Below are positions 1 to 8,976 of a stretch of DNA of 64,000 bases, piece by piece; the stretch's first letter is position 1; each line of letters begins with the position of its first letter. The notes beneath the pieces were generated by a model that made no database searches, was not told the DNA's origin, and saw only the letters and a program-made list of their open reading frames with translations. The translations under genes and the position numbers were made by a program. Location of the stretch: positions 62,001-126,000 of the forward strand of contig NZ_JADFBX010000005.1 of NCBI RefSeq assembly GCF_015223055.1, written 5' to 3'. This DNA comes from Pedobacter sp. MC2016-24. Lineage in GTDB: Bacteria > Bacteroidota > Bacteroidia > Sphingobacteriales > Sphingobacteriaceae.

Positions 1-1110
1 GTAATGATCTGCAATTGTACCCATCACATATGGAACCAAGGCTCCACCAACAATGGACATGATGACAAATGAAGACGCCTTTTTAGTATGCTGACCAAGA
101 TCTTTAATGCTGAGTGCAAAAATTGTTGGAAACATGATTGACATGAAGAAAAACAAAGCCATTAATGAATAAACCGAAAGCCAGGCATTATTCCACATGA
201 CAACTGCACATAACAAAACATTAACTACAGAATAAGTTGCCAGTAATTGATTTGGCTTGATCACACGCATCAACGCAGTACCAATAAAACGACCAGCAGT
301 AAATAAAATCAGTCCAATAGAAAGTAGTTTAGCGGCCATTGCATTATCAATACCGATATGACTTTCCGTACAATAATTAATAAACAAGGTAGCGACACCA
401 ACTTGCGCTGCAACATAGAAAAACTGGGTAACTACACCAAGACTAAAATTACTATGACTAAATAGAGGCTTTTGATTAAAGACCTCGGAACTTACGGTTT
501 CATTGTCTTTAATTTCAGGTAACTTTGTACGAACAAAGATTGCAGCTACGATGAGTACCAATATACCAATCACCACATAGATCATCTTAACAGAATCAAG
601 ATTTCCATTATCAGTACTACTCTTCTCTCCAAAAAACAGATAAGATGCTATAATTGGCCCTAAAAAAGATCCGACACCATTAAAGCATTGGGACAAATTC
701 AATCGGGTTGCAGAAGTTTCTGGTGTACCTAATACCGTTACATAAGGATTTGCAGCAGTCTCTAAGCAAGCCAGTCCGGATGCAAGAATAAATAGTGCAA
801 GAAGAAATGCATTAAAACTGGATTGTTCTGCAGCCGGATAAAATAAAAATGCACCTACGGCATACAAAATCAAGCCCATAATGATACCTTTTTTGTATCC
901 ATATTTATTCATAAAAATACCAGCAGGCAATGCTACCAGGAAGTATGCGCCAAAATAGGCCGCCTGCAATAAGGTAGATCTTGATTTGGTTATATTTAGC
1001 GCCTCCTGAAAATGTTTATTTAAAACATCTAGCAAGCCATAAGCAAAGCCCCACATGAAGAATAATGAGGTAATCATGATTAAAGGAAAAAGGTATTTAT
1101 TTTTAGCCAT
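1..1110 (-). CDS. FucP-type sugar:proton symporter of the MFS (C-terminus cut by window edge)
   Basis: The frame opens with ATG at 1110 and runs without a stop to position 1, so about 370 residues are visible and the C-terminus is missing. The N-terminus has the hydrophobic first helix and a Gly-rich second segment with AYFGAYF (residues 51-57), then a loop with NKYGYKKG. ETAANPY follows at about residue 115. These are hallmarks of the FucP/GluP/NagP branch of the major facilitator superfamily, which imports fucose, glucose/galactose or N-acetylglucosamine with protons across the inner membrane. The exact sugar cannot be read from sequence. The same-strand gene upstream encodes a secreted beta-helix protein, so a polysaccharide-degradation context is plausible. 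A palindromic repeat lies in the 228 bp between them. Confidence 0.9.
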   Translation of the reverse strand, partial: MAKNKYLFPLIMITSLFFMWGFAYGLLDVLNKHFQEALNITKSRSTLLQAAYFGAYFLVALPAGIFMNKYGYKKGIIMGLILYAVGAFLFYPAAEQSSFNAFLLALFILASGLACLETAANPYVTVLGTPETSATRLNLSQCFNGVGSFLGPIIASYLFFGEKSSTDNGNLDSVKMIYVVIGILVLIVAAIFVRTKLPEIKDNETVSSEVFNQKPLFSHSNFSLGVVTQFFYVAAQVGVATLFINYCTESHIGIDNAMAAKLLSIGLILFTAGRFIGTALMRVIKPNQLLATYSVVNVLLCAVVMWNNAWLSVYSLMALFFFMSIMFPTIFALSIKDLGQHTKKASSFVIMSIVGGALVPYVMGTIADHY

Positions 1111-1206
1111 TGGTCTAATTATTTGGTTTATCCAAAGGACGCGATTTATACCGCAATTTATTTTATGATTTTATCATATCATTAAGCAATTTTTACATAA
1201 AATGAT

Positions 1207-1290
1207 AAAATGACCATTCTCTTCGAGGCTGCATAATTTGTGCTGAAGAAGCACAAAAGACGCTATGCCTCCTCAGAGAAGGTAATTTTA
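1207..1290 (+). repeat. Palindromic dispersed repeat, copy 1
   Basis: This 84-bp element starts AAAATGACC and ends GGTAATTTT, so its ends are near-perfect 9-bp terminal inverted repeats. The inner arms, TTCTCTTCGAGG and CCTCCTCAGAGAA, also pair. It is clearly related to copies at 39821-39910 and 40088-40171; with the latter it also shares the interior GGCTGCATAATT and GCTGAAGAA. It occupies the middle of the 228-bp spacer between the beta-helix gene and the permease gene. No ORF is present in it. It looks like a MITE or REP-like element; no transposase gene was seen in the window. Confidence 0.7.
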
Positions 1291-1338
1291 TTTCCAATTG
1301 GACGTAAACCGTACAAACGTAACACTTATGGTGCTCAG

Positions 1339-3696
1339 TTATTTTAACACATTATCGAGTTTAATTTTTAAAGGCGATTGGTTGCGAAAAACAGTCAGTT
1401 CAATACTTTGATTGGTTCGGCTCCGTTCCTGCTCTTCGAGCAGGTCAGGTATTTTAAGCAGTTTTCGTTGCCTGTAGGCAATCAACACATCATTTGGTTT
1501 GAGATAATTAGCAAACGGGCTATTTTCGGCAATACTCAGAACCAGAATGCCGGTTTCATCAGGCATTCCGGTAGCGGAACGTTCGCCAAGCGTTTCCAGG
1601 TTTTTTATTTTCAGTCCGAACCACTCTACAATGCTTCCTTTGGATATTGCTGCTGCCTTAGTGAGTACTGGAATGGGTGCTTTCTTCGCGAGCCTCTTTA
1701 AATCTGTTGAGGTTACACCGAATTGATCCATTGGAAAGTTTTTGAAGCCAACAAGAAGTGCTCCGGAGCCCGGCTTTACACGATAATCTCCGGCAGCAGG
1801 ATTGATAAATTCAGGATTCCCATAGGCTGAATGCTGGTCATTTCCCATTTCCCGGGATTTATGCAGGGATGCTAAATCCGGAAAAAAATTATGGTCTATA
1901 TGCTTTCCCCAATCGGTGATTCTGATTGGATAATAATTGCGTGTTACCAGGTTGTGTTCAAAGCGGTCGCCACTATCTTCAAACCAGACATGCGGATGGA
2001 AAGAATTGTTGAGTATGATGTTGTTTTCTACCGTTCTAAAAAAGCCTTCCCTCAATTTAAGTCCGCCATTTAAGCAAACGTTGTTATAAATTAAGTAATT
2101 GCTGGATCCGTCATCCAGGTCAATGTCCCAGCCATGGTCACAATGAAAACGGTTGTCGTGAATCACAATTTGTTTGATCACATCTGCAGTCACCAGCGTA
2201 CGGTTCTTTTTCACAAGCGCTTTCATCTCTGCAGCTTTGGGATGCCAGAATCGATCCCTGCCCCAGGAATTGAATGCGCCATGATCTCCTGTTTCCAATA
2301 CCGTGTTGAAAACATCATTGTACGCGATGGTATGCCCGCCCCATGTGCCTTCACTGACATTTATTCCGGCTCTTGGAACGTCATAAATGGTATTGTGGCT
2401 GACAGTGATGCCCATCGACATGGAGATCTGAACTCCTGCAACTTGTTTTTCCACCTGTCCTAAGCCATACATTAAGGTGTTTTCTACCGTACAATCCTTT
2501 GGAAAGTTATCGTTTTTGGGGCCTCGCAATGTATCCATCGCGGCAAAGGGAACAAATTGATTGTATTCAAAAACGGCGGAACGCACAGCCTTAGGGTCAC
2601 CAACAAAACAAACACCACTGGCACCTGCATAGGCAATATGACATCCGGAAATGGCATTATTCCGGTTATAATTACTTAGAAATATCGCATTTCCACCTAC
2701 CCTATTGAAATAACAAGATCTGATCTGACAATGTGCTGCTCCTTCCATGAAAACAGCCCCGCCCCGGTAAATGGCCCAATCACTACGCAACAAAGGTTCT
2801 TTAGTTTCCATGAAGGTTCGCAAGGTATGCCGGAGTTCAAGACCTTCGATAATAATATTATTTACTGGCGCCTGTTCCGTACCACGGAATTCGAACAGAT
2901 GCCTCAACTGTGGAATTTCTATCCATGCATCATTTAAATTACTTGTGGTGTCAGGATAGGCATAAAGCAGGTGTGCTGCTTTGTCGTAATACCATTCTCC
3001 AACGGTATCCAGTTCTTCGAAAATATTTTCTACAAAGCGGTATTGATCGTGCATCCCTAGCTGCCGGTTATTTTGAAAACCGCCTTCCAGGGTCAATTGA
3101 TTATTGGCAGATTTACCAGTAATCTGATATTGGTATCCACCCCACTCATGTTTATGCAAAGCATGAACAAAGCCACCAATTGGATTTTTCCATTTTGCTA
3201 TTCGTTCCGGACTCAAAGCGTCGGCCGCATAACCACCATAAAATCGGATAGCCGGATTATAATTCGGATACCTGGCCATCCGCATCGGCTTATGGTTCAT
3301 AAATAACTGGTCAAAAACATAATCCCCCGGAACTTTGGCCTGATAAATACCGTTCTTAAAAAGCTTCCATGTCAATGACATCCGGTGGGCTCCGCTGATG
3401 ACGACATGCTCACCCGGATAGGCCTTAAATGACAGGGGTTCAGCATCCTTCCTGGAATCATCCGGACTAAAGACAATGCGCTCTCTTAAATAATAGGTTC
3501 CTCCGCGCAAAAAAACAGTTACGGTACCTTTTAAAGACCGGGCCATCAACTGTGCCTTGCCAATACTTGCATAAGGAGATGCCTTAGTACCTGCGTTACG
3601 GTCGTTCCCATTCACAGCAACATAAATATCCTTAGATGAAGCTTTTGCAGTCCATAAGACCAGCACGGTAAGTAAACAGCTAAAACAGGTTTTCAT
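1339..3696 (-). CDS. Secreted right-handed beta-helix protein with C-terminal PDZ domain (GH141-like?)
   Basis: The 785-aa product has a signal peptide (residues 1-19, ending TAKA). A DUF1565-like start follows (DIYVAVNGNDRNAGT), then GGTYYLRERI and KAYPGEHVVISG, typical of pectin-lyase-fold enzymes. Residues about 280-600 are rich in the short Asn/Gly-turn repeats of a parallel beta-helix. Residues about 690-785 read as a PDZ domain (TGILVLSIAENSPFANYLKPND in outline). The N-terminal half resembles proteins assigned to GH141, a family with fucosidase and xylanase members; that link is recalled, not searched. Beside a FucP-type permease, a role in breaking down a plant or algal polysaccharide is plausible. 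It may equally be a non-catalytic binding protein. The beta-helix plus PDZ arrangement is uncommon. Confidence 0.8.
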   Translation of the reverse strand: MKTCFSCLLTVLVLWTAKASSKDIYVAVNGNDRNAGTKASPYASIGKAQLMARSLKGTVTVFLRGGTYYLRERIVFSPDDSRKDAEPLSFKAYPGEHVVISGAHRMSLTWKLFKNGIYQAKVPGDYVFDQLFMNHKPMRMARYPNYNPAIRFYGGYAADALSPERIAKWKNPIGGFVHALHKHEWGGYQYQITGKSANNQLTLEGGFQNNRQLGMHDQYRFVENIFEELDTVGEWYYDKAAHLLYAYPDTTSNLNDAWIEIPQLRHLFEFRGTEQAPVNNIIIEGLELRHTLRTFMETKEPLLRSDWAIYRGGAVFMEGAAHCQIRSCYFNRVGGNAIFLSNYNRNNAISGCHIAYAGASGVCFVGDPKAVRSAVFEYNQFVPFAAMDTLRGPKNDNFPKDCTVENTLMYGLGQVEKQVAGVQISMSMGITVSHNTIYDVPRAGINVSEGTWGGHTIAYNDVFNTVLETGDHGAFNSWGRDRFWHPKAAEMKALVKKNRTLVTADVIKQIVIHDNRFHCDHGWDIDLDDGSSNYLIYNNVCLNGGLKLREGFFRTVENNIILNNSFHPHVWFEDSGDRFEHNLVTRNYYPIRITDWGKHIDHNFFPDLASLHKSREMGNDQHSAYGNPEFINPAAGDYRVKPGSGALLVGFKNFPMDQFGVTSTDLKRLAKKAPIPVLTKAAAISKGSIVEWFGLKIKNLETLGERSATGMPDETGILVLSIAENSPFANYLKPNDVLIAYRQRKLLKIPDLLEEQERSRTNQSIELTVFRNQSPLKIKLDNVLK

Positions 3697-3858
3697 GATC
3701 TCATTTGTTTAACATGGTGATTAATCCCCCTCAAACATCAATTCCTCCTGAACAAAGAAAAAAGATTTAGCTATTAAAAATTTTAAGCTTTTACCCAATC
3801 ATTCAACTTTTTTGGCTAAAACCGATCAAAGCTGAATCTCAAAGAAAAAAATTTAAAC

Positions 3859-3886
3859 AAAAAAAGCTCCGGTAACACCGAAGCTC
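3859..3886 (-). terminator. Rho-independent terminator of the rfbA operon
   Basis: Read on the minus strand, AGCTTCGG and CCGGAGCT form a stem (3866-3886, one G-U pair) followed by a run of seven T. It lies 20 bp beyond the rfbA stop codon. Confidence 0.8.
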
Positions 3887-3905
3887 TAGATCCTAAATAC
3901 CTTTC

Positions 3906-4766
3906 CTACTTGATAATTTTGAGTAAATAAGCGCCATATCCGCTTTTAACCAAGGGCGTCGCGATCGTCCTCAATTGTTCCTTATCAATGAATCCCATTC
4001 TATAGGCTACCTCTTCAATACATCCAATCTTCAAGCCCTGACGTTCTTCGATGACCTGAACAAACTGTCCCGCCTGCATTAAAGAAGCAAAAGTCCCAGT
4101 ATCTAACCAGGCTGTTCCCCTGCTCAGCACACCTACCTTCAGCTTGCCTTGCTCCAGATATACCTTATTCACGTCTGTAATCTCATATTCACCCCTTGGA
4201 GAAGGTTTGATATTCTTAGCGATTTCGACCACGCTGTTGTCATAAAAATACAAACCAGGAACTGCATAGTCTGATTTAGGTTCTGTTGGCTTTTCTTCAA
4301 TAGAGATCGCGTTGTTATCCCCATCAAATTCAACCACACCATACCGTTCCGGATCAGATACGCGATAAGCAAATACAACGCCACCTTCCGGATCAGCGCT
4401 GGCTTGTAACAATTTAGCCATACCATCACCATAAAAGATGTTATCACCCAATACCAGGGCTACTTTATCGTTGCCAATAAAATCAGCACCGATGACAAAT
4501 GCCTGCGCCAGCCCGTTCGGTTGCTCTTGTACCGCATAAGAGAACTTGCAGCCTAAAGCACTTCCATCGCCGAGTAACTTCTCAAAGTTTGGCAAATCAT
4601 GCGGCGTAGAAATAATGAGCACTTCTTTAATCCCGGCCAGCATTAAAATGGACAATGGATAATAAATCATCGGTTTATCGTAAACAGGCATCATTTGCTT
4701 GCTCATCACCAGCGTTAAGGGGTGTAGTCTCGTACCACTACCACCTGCTAAAATTATTCCTTTCAA
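3906..4766 (-). CDS. rfbA: Glucose-1-phosphate thymidylyltransferase RmlA/RfbA
   Basis: This enzyme joins glucose-1-phosphate and dTTP to give dTDP-glucose, the first step toward dTDP-rhamnose and other dTDP-sugars. The product begins [17 protein letters not shown] with the G-G-S-G-T-R nucleotide loop at residues 8-13, then [18 protein letters not shown] and [11 protein letters not shown] place the start at the TTG at 4766, not at an earlier in-frame ATG. The TTG start gives 286 aa, the usual family length, and avoids overlap with the upstream DUF3109 gene, which ends 22 bp away. No rfbB, rfbC or rfbD is nearby, so the rest of the pathway must be elsewhere. It is the last gene of a four-gene run with DUF2480, DUF3108 and DUF3109. 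Confidence 0.93.
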   Translation of the reverse strand: MKGIILAGGSGTRLHPLTLVMSKQMMPVYDKPMIYYPLSILMLAGIKEVLIISTPHDLPNFEKLLGDGSALGCKFSYAVQEQPNGLAQAFVIGADFIGNDKVALVLGDNIFYGDGMAKLLQASADPEGGVVFAYRVSDPERYGVVEFDGDNNAISIEEKPTEPKSDYAVPGLYFYDNSVVEIAKNIKPSPRGEYEITDVNKVYLEQGKLKVGVLSRGTAWLDTGTFASLMQAGQFVQVIEERQGLKIGCIEEVAYRMGFIDKEQLRTIATPLVKSGYGAYLLKIIK

Positions 4767-4788
4767 TTGATATCGTTTTATTGAGTAA

Positions 4789-5370
4789 TTACTTATGGAG
4801 TGTATCCCCATTCGAAGATACAGTATTTTCCAACTCTGCAAACCAATCTGCACCATATTTTCTAATCAGTGGCCCTTTCAGGAACTGATATACCGGAACC
4901 TTAAGCTCGCGACCAAAAGAACAGGCATCATGACAGATGTGCCAGCGGTCGTAATTCAACACCTCAAATTCCGGATACTGGGTAATGCGAATCGGGTACA
5001 GGTGACAGGAAATTGGCTTCTGCCAATCCACCAGACCTTGCTCATAGCCCTTCTCAATCCCACATTTGGTAATGCCGTTCTCAAAAGTTACATAAGCACA
5101 TTCCTTATTGCCATCCACGCAGGGCGTAGTCAGGTCACCATCGGCGTCTACCACCGAAGTACCCTGTTGTTCAATGGCTTCAATTCCTTTAGGTTCCAGC
5201 AGGTGTTTAATTTTAGGATAAATATCCTTTAAAATGGCGGTTTCAGCTACATCCAGTGGGGCACCCGCATCACCTTCCACACAGCAAATCCCTTTACATT
5301 TATTCAGGTTGCATACAAAGCTTTCTGTAATGACATCCTCATGAACCAATGTATTTTGTACTTCTATCAT
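4789..5370 (-). CDS. DUF3109 family Cys-rich protein
   Basis: The 193-aa cytoplasmic protein has ten cysteines (20, 25, 29, 30, 84, 91, 103, 122, 146, 150), including [16 protein letters not shown] near the N-terminus and SCHLYPIRI near 122. This matches the DUF3109 family, which is related to YkgJ-type cysteine-cluster proteins suspected of binding zinc or an iron-sulfur cluster. No function is established. It starts 4 bp after the DUF3108 gene ends and is followed by rfbA, so the genes are probably cotranscribed. Confidence 0.88.
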   Translation of the reverse strand: MIEVQNTLVHEDVITESFVCNLNKCKGICCVEGDAGAPLDVAETAILKDIYPKIKHLLEPKGIEAIEQQGTSVVDADGDLTTPCVDGNKECAYVTFENGITKCGIEKGYEQGLVDWQKPISCHLYPIRITQYPEFEVLNYDRWHICHDACSFGRELKVPVYQFLKGPLIRKYGADWFAELENTVSSNGDTLHK

Positions 5371-5373
5371 TTT

Positions 5374-6150
5374 TTATTGAACTATGGCCAATGGATATCT
5401 TAACCCATCAGCCGATTTAATTTCCATAGTCACAGAACCGACGATTATTTCGACCTGTGCTTTTACCGGAACCCGGTTGCCATCATCAGTAACCCAAAGA
5501 TACAAACGGCTATCCTTTCTAAAGATCCGACCTGGTTTAATTGAAGGGCTAAATTTCAAACACCTGATTTTCCCCAGTTTTGTTTTGATGACCTCACGAC
5601 CTACAAACTGTATTTCAAGCTGACTCACCTCGTCACCCAAAAAGTAATTCAGCTTGACAAAGTCATTGATTTTTATTTTAGAGATGTCCAGGCTCCGCGC
5701 AAAGTAATAGGCAGAGACCAGGTCAAAGGTCTGCGTTGTCGGTGTTGCAAAAGTACCTTTAGTCGCAACTACTTTTTTATCTTCCTGATGAAACCGTGCC
5801 TTATCCTGGCGGCGATAACTGCCTTCACGGATATTCTCCTGGTAGAAATAAGGTTTCAGATTCTCTTTATCAATATAGGAATCATAATGGTCCCTGATTT
5901 TATAAAACACATCAAAAGTTCCGGAAGTCTCTCCATCAACCAATAGTTTATAGGTGGGTTTACCGTTAAACTTCAAATCCGAATCTTCTACCTTGATTGT
6001 CCCCTCAGCGGCAGTAATGAAACCATACTTCAGCTTATACTTCAGGACTTCACCGGCCTGAAATACGGGTTCCTTAACAAATGGCAATTCCTGCGCTATC
6101 GCGTTTAAGCTTAGGAATGCAAAAATGACGAACAACAATGATCTTCTCAT
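5374..6150 (-). CDS. DUF3108 domain protein, exported
   Basis: The 258-aa protein starts MRRSLLFVIFAFLSLNAIA, a clear signal peptide, so I choose the ATG at 6150 over an in-frame ATG 69 bp upstream. The mature part begins QELPFVKEPVFQAGEVLKYKLKYG, and the body (EGTIKVED, YYFARSLD, LYLWVTDDGNRVPVKAQVEI) matches DUF3108, a beta-rich periplasmic family of unknown function. It is second in the DUF2480-DUF3108-DUF3109-rfbA run. No catalytic motif is visible. Confidence 0.85.
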   Translation of the reverse strand: MRRSLLFVIFAFLSLNAIAQELPFVKEPVFQAGEVLKYKLKYGFITAAEGTIKVEDSDLKFNGKPTYKLLVDGETSGTFDVFYKIRDHYDSYIDKENLKPYFYQENIREGSYRRQDKARFHQEDKKVVATKGTFATPTTQTFDLVSAYYFARSLDISKIKINDFVKLNYFLGDEVSQLEIQFVGREVIKTKLGKIRCLKFSPSIKPGRIFRKDSRLYLWVTDDGNRVPVKAQVEIIVGSVTMEIKSADGLRYPLAIVQ

Positions 6151-6172
6151 ACCTAAGTTTAATGTTTGATTA

Positions 6173-6688
6173 CTAATCTTTACGCTTGTATACCGGCACT
6201 GTAGAGCATGGCTCCCCATACATGATGCTCTTTACAACCGGAGTCAGCAAATTGGTCACTTCTACATAAGCCGATACTGGTACCTCAATATCTGCACAAC
6301 CTTTGATCACCACACGTTCATTCGCAAATGCAGCTAAATCAATTTTTGCCAGCGCTTTACTGAACAGCACAGCTTCCAAGGTCTCCAGACTTCCAAAAAC
6401 AACTTCATTGGCAAAAGGTTTCATTCTGTTGGCCAACAACATATAGGCCCAGGTTGGTACAATCGCATCCGCACTGCAAATGATTGCTACATTTTTACCT
6501 GCATAGGCCGACCAGTCATGCGTTTTAATAAACTCCCTGAAGTCTTTCTCCCTCAATATCAAACCATGAAAAAGATTCTCCTTAATGTCATAAACTACCC
6601 TTTCACCCTGGTCGAAATATTCTTCCAGATTTAAGGTAATCAATCCACTTGCGGCTACTTTATTGACAAAATTTTCTTGAATATCCAT
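6173..6688 (-). CDS. DUF2480 family protein
   Basis: The 171-aa protein has HDWSAYAGKNVAI and CSADAIVPTWAYMLL in the middle and VIKGCADIEVPVSAYVEV near residue 140, all diagnostic of DUF2480. This Bacteroidota family has no known function. I use the second of two closely spaced ATGs (MDIQ); the first, at 6694, adds only Met-His. It is the first gene of the run leading to rfbA. A TAatTTTG box lies 44 bp upstream, with the ppiD terminator hairpin between box and start codon. Confidence 0.85.
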   Translation of the reverse strand: MDIQENFVNKVAASGLITLNLEEYFDQGERVVYDIKENLFHGLILREKDFREFIKTHDWSAYAGKNVAIICSADAIVPTWAYMLLANRMKPFANEVVFGSLETLEAVLFSKALAKIDLAAFANERVVIKGCADIEVPVSAYVEVTNLLTPVVKSIMYGEPCSTVPVYKRKD

Positions 6689-6696
6689 ATGCATGA

Positions 6697-6730
6697 AATA
6701 AAAAAACCGGAAGCAGTACTGCTTCCGGTT
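6697..6730 (-). terminator. Terminator hairpin after ppiD
   Basis: A 26-nt perfect palindrome (6705-6730, half-site AACCGGAAGCAGT) is followed on the minus strand by a T-run. It lies 21 bp past the ppiD stop and just before the DUF2480 start. Confidence 0.85.
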
Positions 6731-6731
6731 A

Positions 6732-6739
6732 CAAAATTA
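6732..6739 (-). promoter_or_regulatory. Candidate -7 box for the DUF2480-rfbA run
   Basis: On the minus strand this reads TAATTTTG, an exact match to the Bacteroidota -7 consensus TAnnTTTG. No TTG -33 element is at the expected distance. It lies directly before the terminator hairpin, so a transcript starting here would carry the hairpin at its 5' end. Confidence 0.35.
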
Positions 6740-6751
6740 CGTAAAATAAGA

Positions 6752-8848
6752 TTAATAGAATTTCACCCTATTGTCTTTTATGTTAGCCTTATCCTGCAAA
6801 GCCTGGAAAGCACCGGATAAAGAACGTTGAGCAGCGATTTGCATCATACCTTCTTTTTGTTTGTAAGTGTTTGCCAACGGCGCTGGATTGGTAAATCCAT
6901 CAACTACAAATGCATAAACACCTTGCTCGCCATCTACCGGCTTAGAAAGTTTACCTGGTTGCGCACCAAAAACAGTTCCAACCAATTTATTTTCCTGTGC
7001 TGCTCCCGGGATAATTGGATTTGCAAACACAATGTTTTCAACCGGCAATACTGGCTTACCCAATTTTTGAGCAACCTGATCAATTTTAGCAGCACCTTGC
7101 AATGCAGCATTCATTTTCTCAGTCAGCATTTTTGCTTTCACCGCTCTGCGAACCATAGGCTCAATATCTTTCTTCACGGCGTCTAAAGGAAGCGGACCTT
7201 TTGGCTTCACATCAACCAAATGAGCAACTACATAAGCATTCTCCATTTGATAAACATCTTTCAACACATCACCTTTATCTGCTGCATAAGCATCACGGAT
7301 CAACTGGCGCGGGTTATCTAAGCCTGGAGCAAAACCTTGAGAAGCGGTTACTTTATCGGCAACACCTACAGTATAACCTTTCTTTTGAGCAAGCTCAGAA
7401 AAGTTACCACCATTTACTTCGTTTAAGAATGCAGTCGCTTTTTTATAAGCCGCATCTTTAGTTTTATTACTTGAAGTCAGGCTTTTCTCAATGTAAGCCA
7501 GTTTAGCCACTTTAGAAGAACCAATCTGTTTTTCAATTTTGATCAGGTGAACACCAAATTGTGAAGTCACAACTTTAAGGTCGCCAGCTTTACCATTGAA
7601 AGCTGCATTTTCAAATACAGGAACCATTTGTCCGCGACTGAAAGTACCCAGGTCACCACCTTTATCTTTCGAACCATCAATGCTGAATTTTTTCGCTAAG
7701 TCTGCAAAGCTTGCACCATTTTGAACCAAAGTTTTCAATGAGTCTGCAAATTTAACCGCTTTATCAGCGCCACCCATTTTACTCGGGTCAATTAAAATAT
7801 GACTTGCTTTAACTGAATCCGGAGAAAACCTGGTATCAATTACTTTTACCAGTTTATAAGAGTTACCAGAAAATTTCGGTCCGTAAAAACTTCCGGCAGG
7901 AAGGTTAAATACTACTGAATCAACAGCAGGATCCAATTTACCTTTACTCATATAGGTGTATGGAACTTTCACATCTGAGTTTACTACAGCAAACAAAGAA
8001 TCATTGGCGGCGATTTTAAAATCAGCAGCCAATTTGTCTACCTGAGATTTCACTGCAGCTGAATCCTCTTTTGTCGGGCTTACGCTGAATGAAACATACT
8101 GGAATGTACGGGTCTCAGCAGGGCTGTCGAAACGTTTTTTATTATCGTTATAATAATCGCTGTAATCAGACTCTGACAATTTAACGCTGGCATCAGCGAT
8201 AGCTGCATAATCCAGGTTTACATATTTGAAGCTCGCCAGTTTGTTGCGGTTTAAATATTCATCATTCGCCTCAAGTGTAGTTACATAAATTGAGTTACGG
8301 ATTAAATTGGAGTATTTTTTCTGTAAAGCTTGTTTTTCAACTTCTGTTTGCAACAAATCCCATTGTTGTTTCAACTGAGGATTTTTATCTTGTTGTTTTA
8401 AAGAGTTGATTACTTCAGCACGGTTTACTTCACCTGTTTGGGGATTACCGAAATACTGTACAATTAGTGGACTTGGATTTTTTCCTTGCAACAGGTCAAA
8501 CAATTCATCACTGGAAACAGTTAAACCAAGACGGTTATACTCTTTAGTTAAAAGAATGTTTGCAATCTCACCCTGCCATGCATTGTCAACAGCCATAGCT
8601 TGCATCTGCGGATTTGCAGAACCGCCATATTGTTGTTTAAACTGAGCTAAATTCTGATCCACTTTTGGAGTGAATTCATCAATGTTTATTTCTTCGCCGT
8701 CAACTGATCCTACAACTTTTTGAGAAGCAGCCCAAAAAGGCTTACCTACGTTAATTGCATCACCAACTAAAAATGCAACAATTGCAAAACCGATGGCTCC
8801 AACCAGGATATAGCCTGCGCGATTCCGCAAAAATGTCATTAATCCCAT
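6752..8848 (-). CDS. PpiD/SurA-type peptidyl-prolyl isomerase, membrane-anchored
   Basis: The 698-aa protein starts MGLMTFLRNRAGYILVGAIG, a PpiD-like N-terminal membrane anchor, with the rest in the periplasm. A SurA_N-like chaperone region covers about residues 40-240. A parvulin (PPIC) domain follows at about 345-443, with KASHILID, GGDLGTFSRGQMVPVFENAAF and TSQFGVHLIKIE. A second, degenerate parvulin-like section may follow. It should assist folding of outer-membrane and secreted proteins. It ends a run of envelope genes (coaX, barrel, lptC) after a 128-bp gap, and has its own terminator. Confidence 0.92.
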   Translation of the reverse strand: MGLMTFLRNRAGYILVGAIGFAIVAFLVGDAINVGKPFWAASQKVVGSVDGEEINIDEFTPKVDQNLAQFKQQYGGSANPQMQAMAVDNAWQGEIANILLTKEYNRLGLTVSSDELFDLLQGKNPSPLIVQYFGNPQTGEVNRAEVINSLKQQDKNPQLKQQWDLLQTEVEKQALQKKYSNLIRNSIYVTTLEANDEYLNRNKLASFKYVNLDYAAIADASVKLSESDYSDYYNDNKKRFDSPAETRTFQYVSFSVSPTKEDSAAVKSQVDKLAADFKIAANDSLFAVVNSDVKVPYTYMSKGKLDPAVDSVVFNLPAGSFYGPKFSGNSYKLVKVIDTRFSPDSVKASHILIDPSKMGGADKAVKFADSLKTLVQNGASFADLAKKFSIDGSKDKGGDLGTFSRGQMVPVFENAAFNGKAGDLKVVTSQFGVHLIKIEKQIGSSKVAKLAYIEKSLTSSNKTKDAAYKKATAFLNEVNGGNFSELAQKKGYTVGVADKVTASQGFAPGLDNPRQLIRDAYAADKGDVLKDVYQMENAYVVAHLVDVKPKGPLPLDAVKKDIEPMVRRAVKAKMLTEKMNAALQGAAKIDQVAQKLGKPVLPVENIVFANPIIPGAAQENKLVGTVFGAQPGKLSKPVDGEQGVYAFVVDGFTNPAPLANTYKQKEGMMQIAAQRSLSGAFQALQDKANIKDNRVKFY

Positions 8849-8976
8849 AATATTCTTATTTATAAATCTTTTTTAAGAGGGCGCAAGATACAACTTTTGG
8901 TAAAAAAAGAAAATATTAAATTGTATTTGAATAAGTATTTAAAAACTAAGGTTCTAAGACCTGTATTTTTCCGATT

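Noticed and set aside
4795..5232. 145-codon plus-strand frame opposite the DUF3109 gene
   Set aside because: It lies wholly antisense to a recognisable Cys-rich protein and shows random-like composition.
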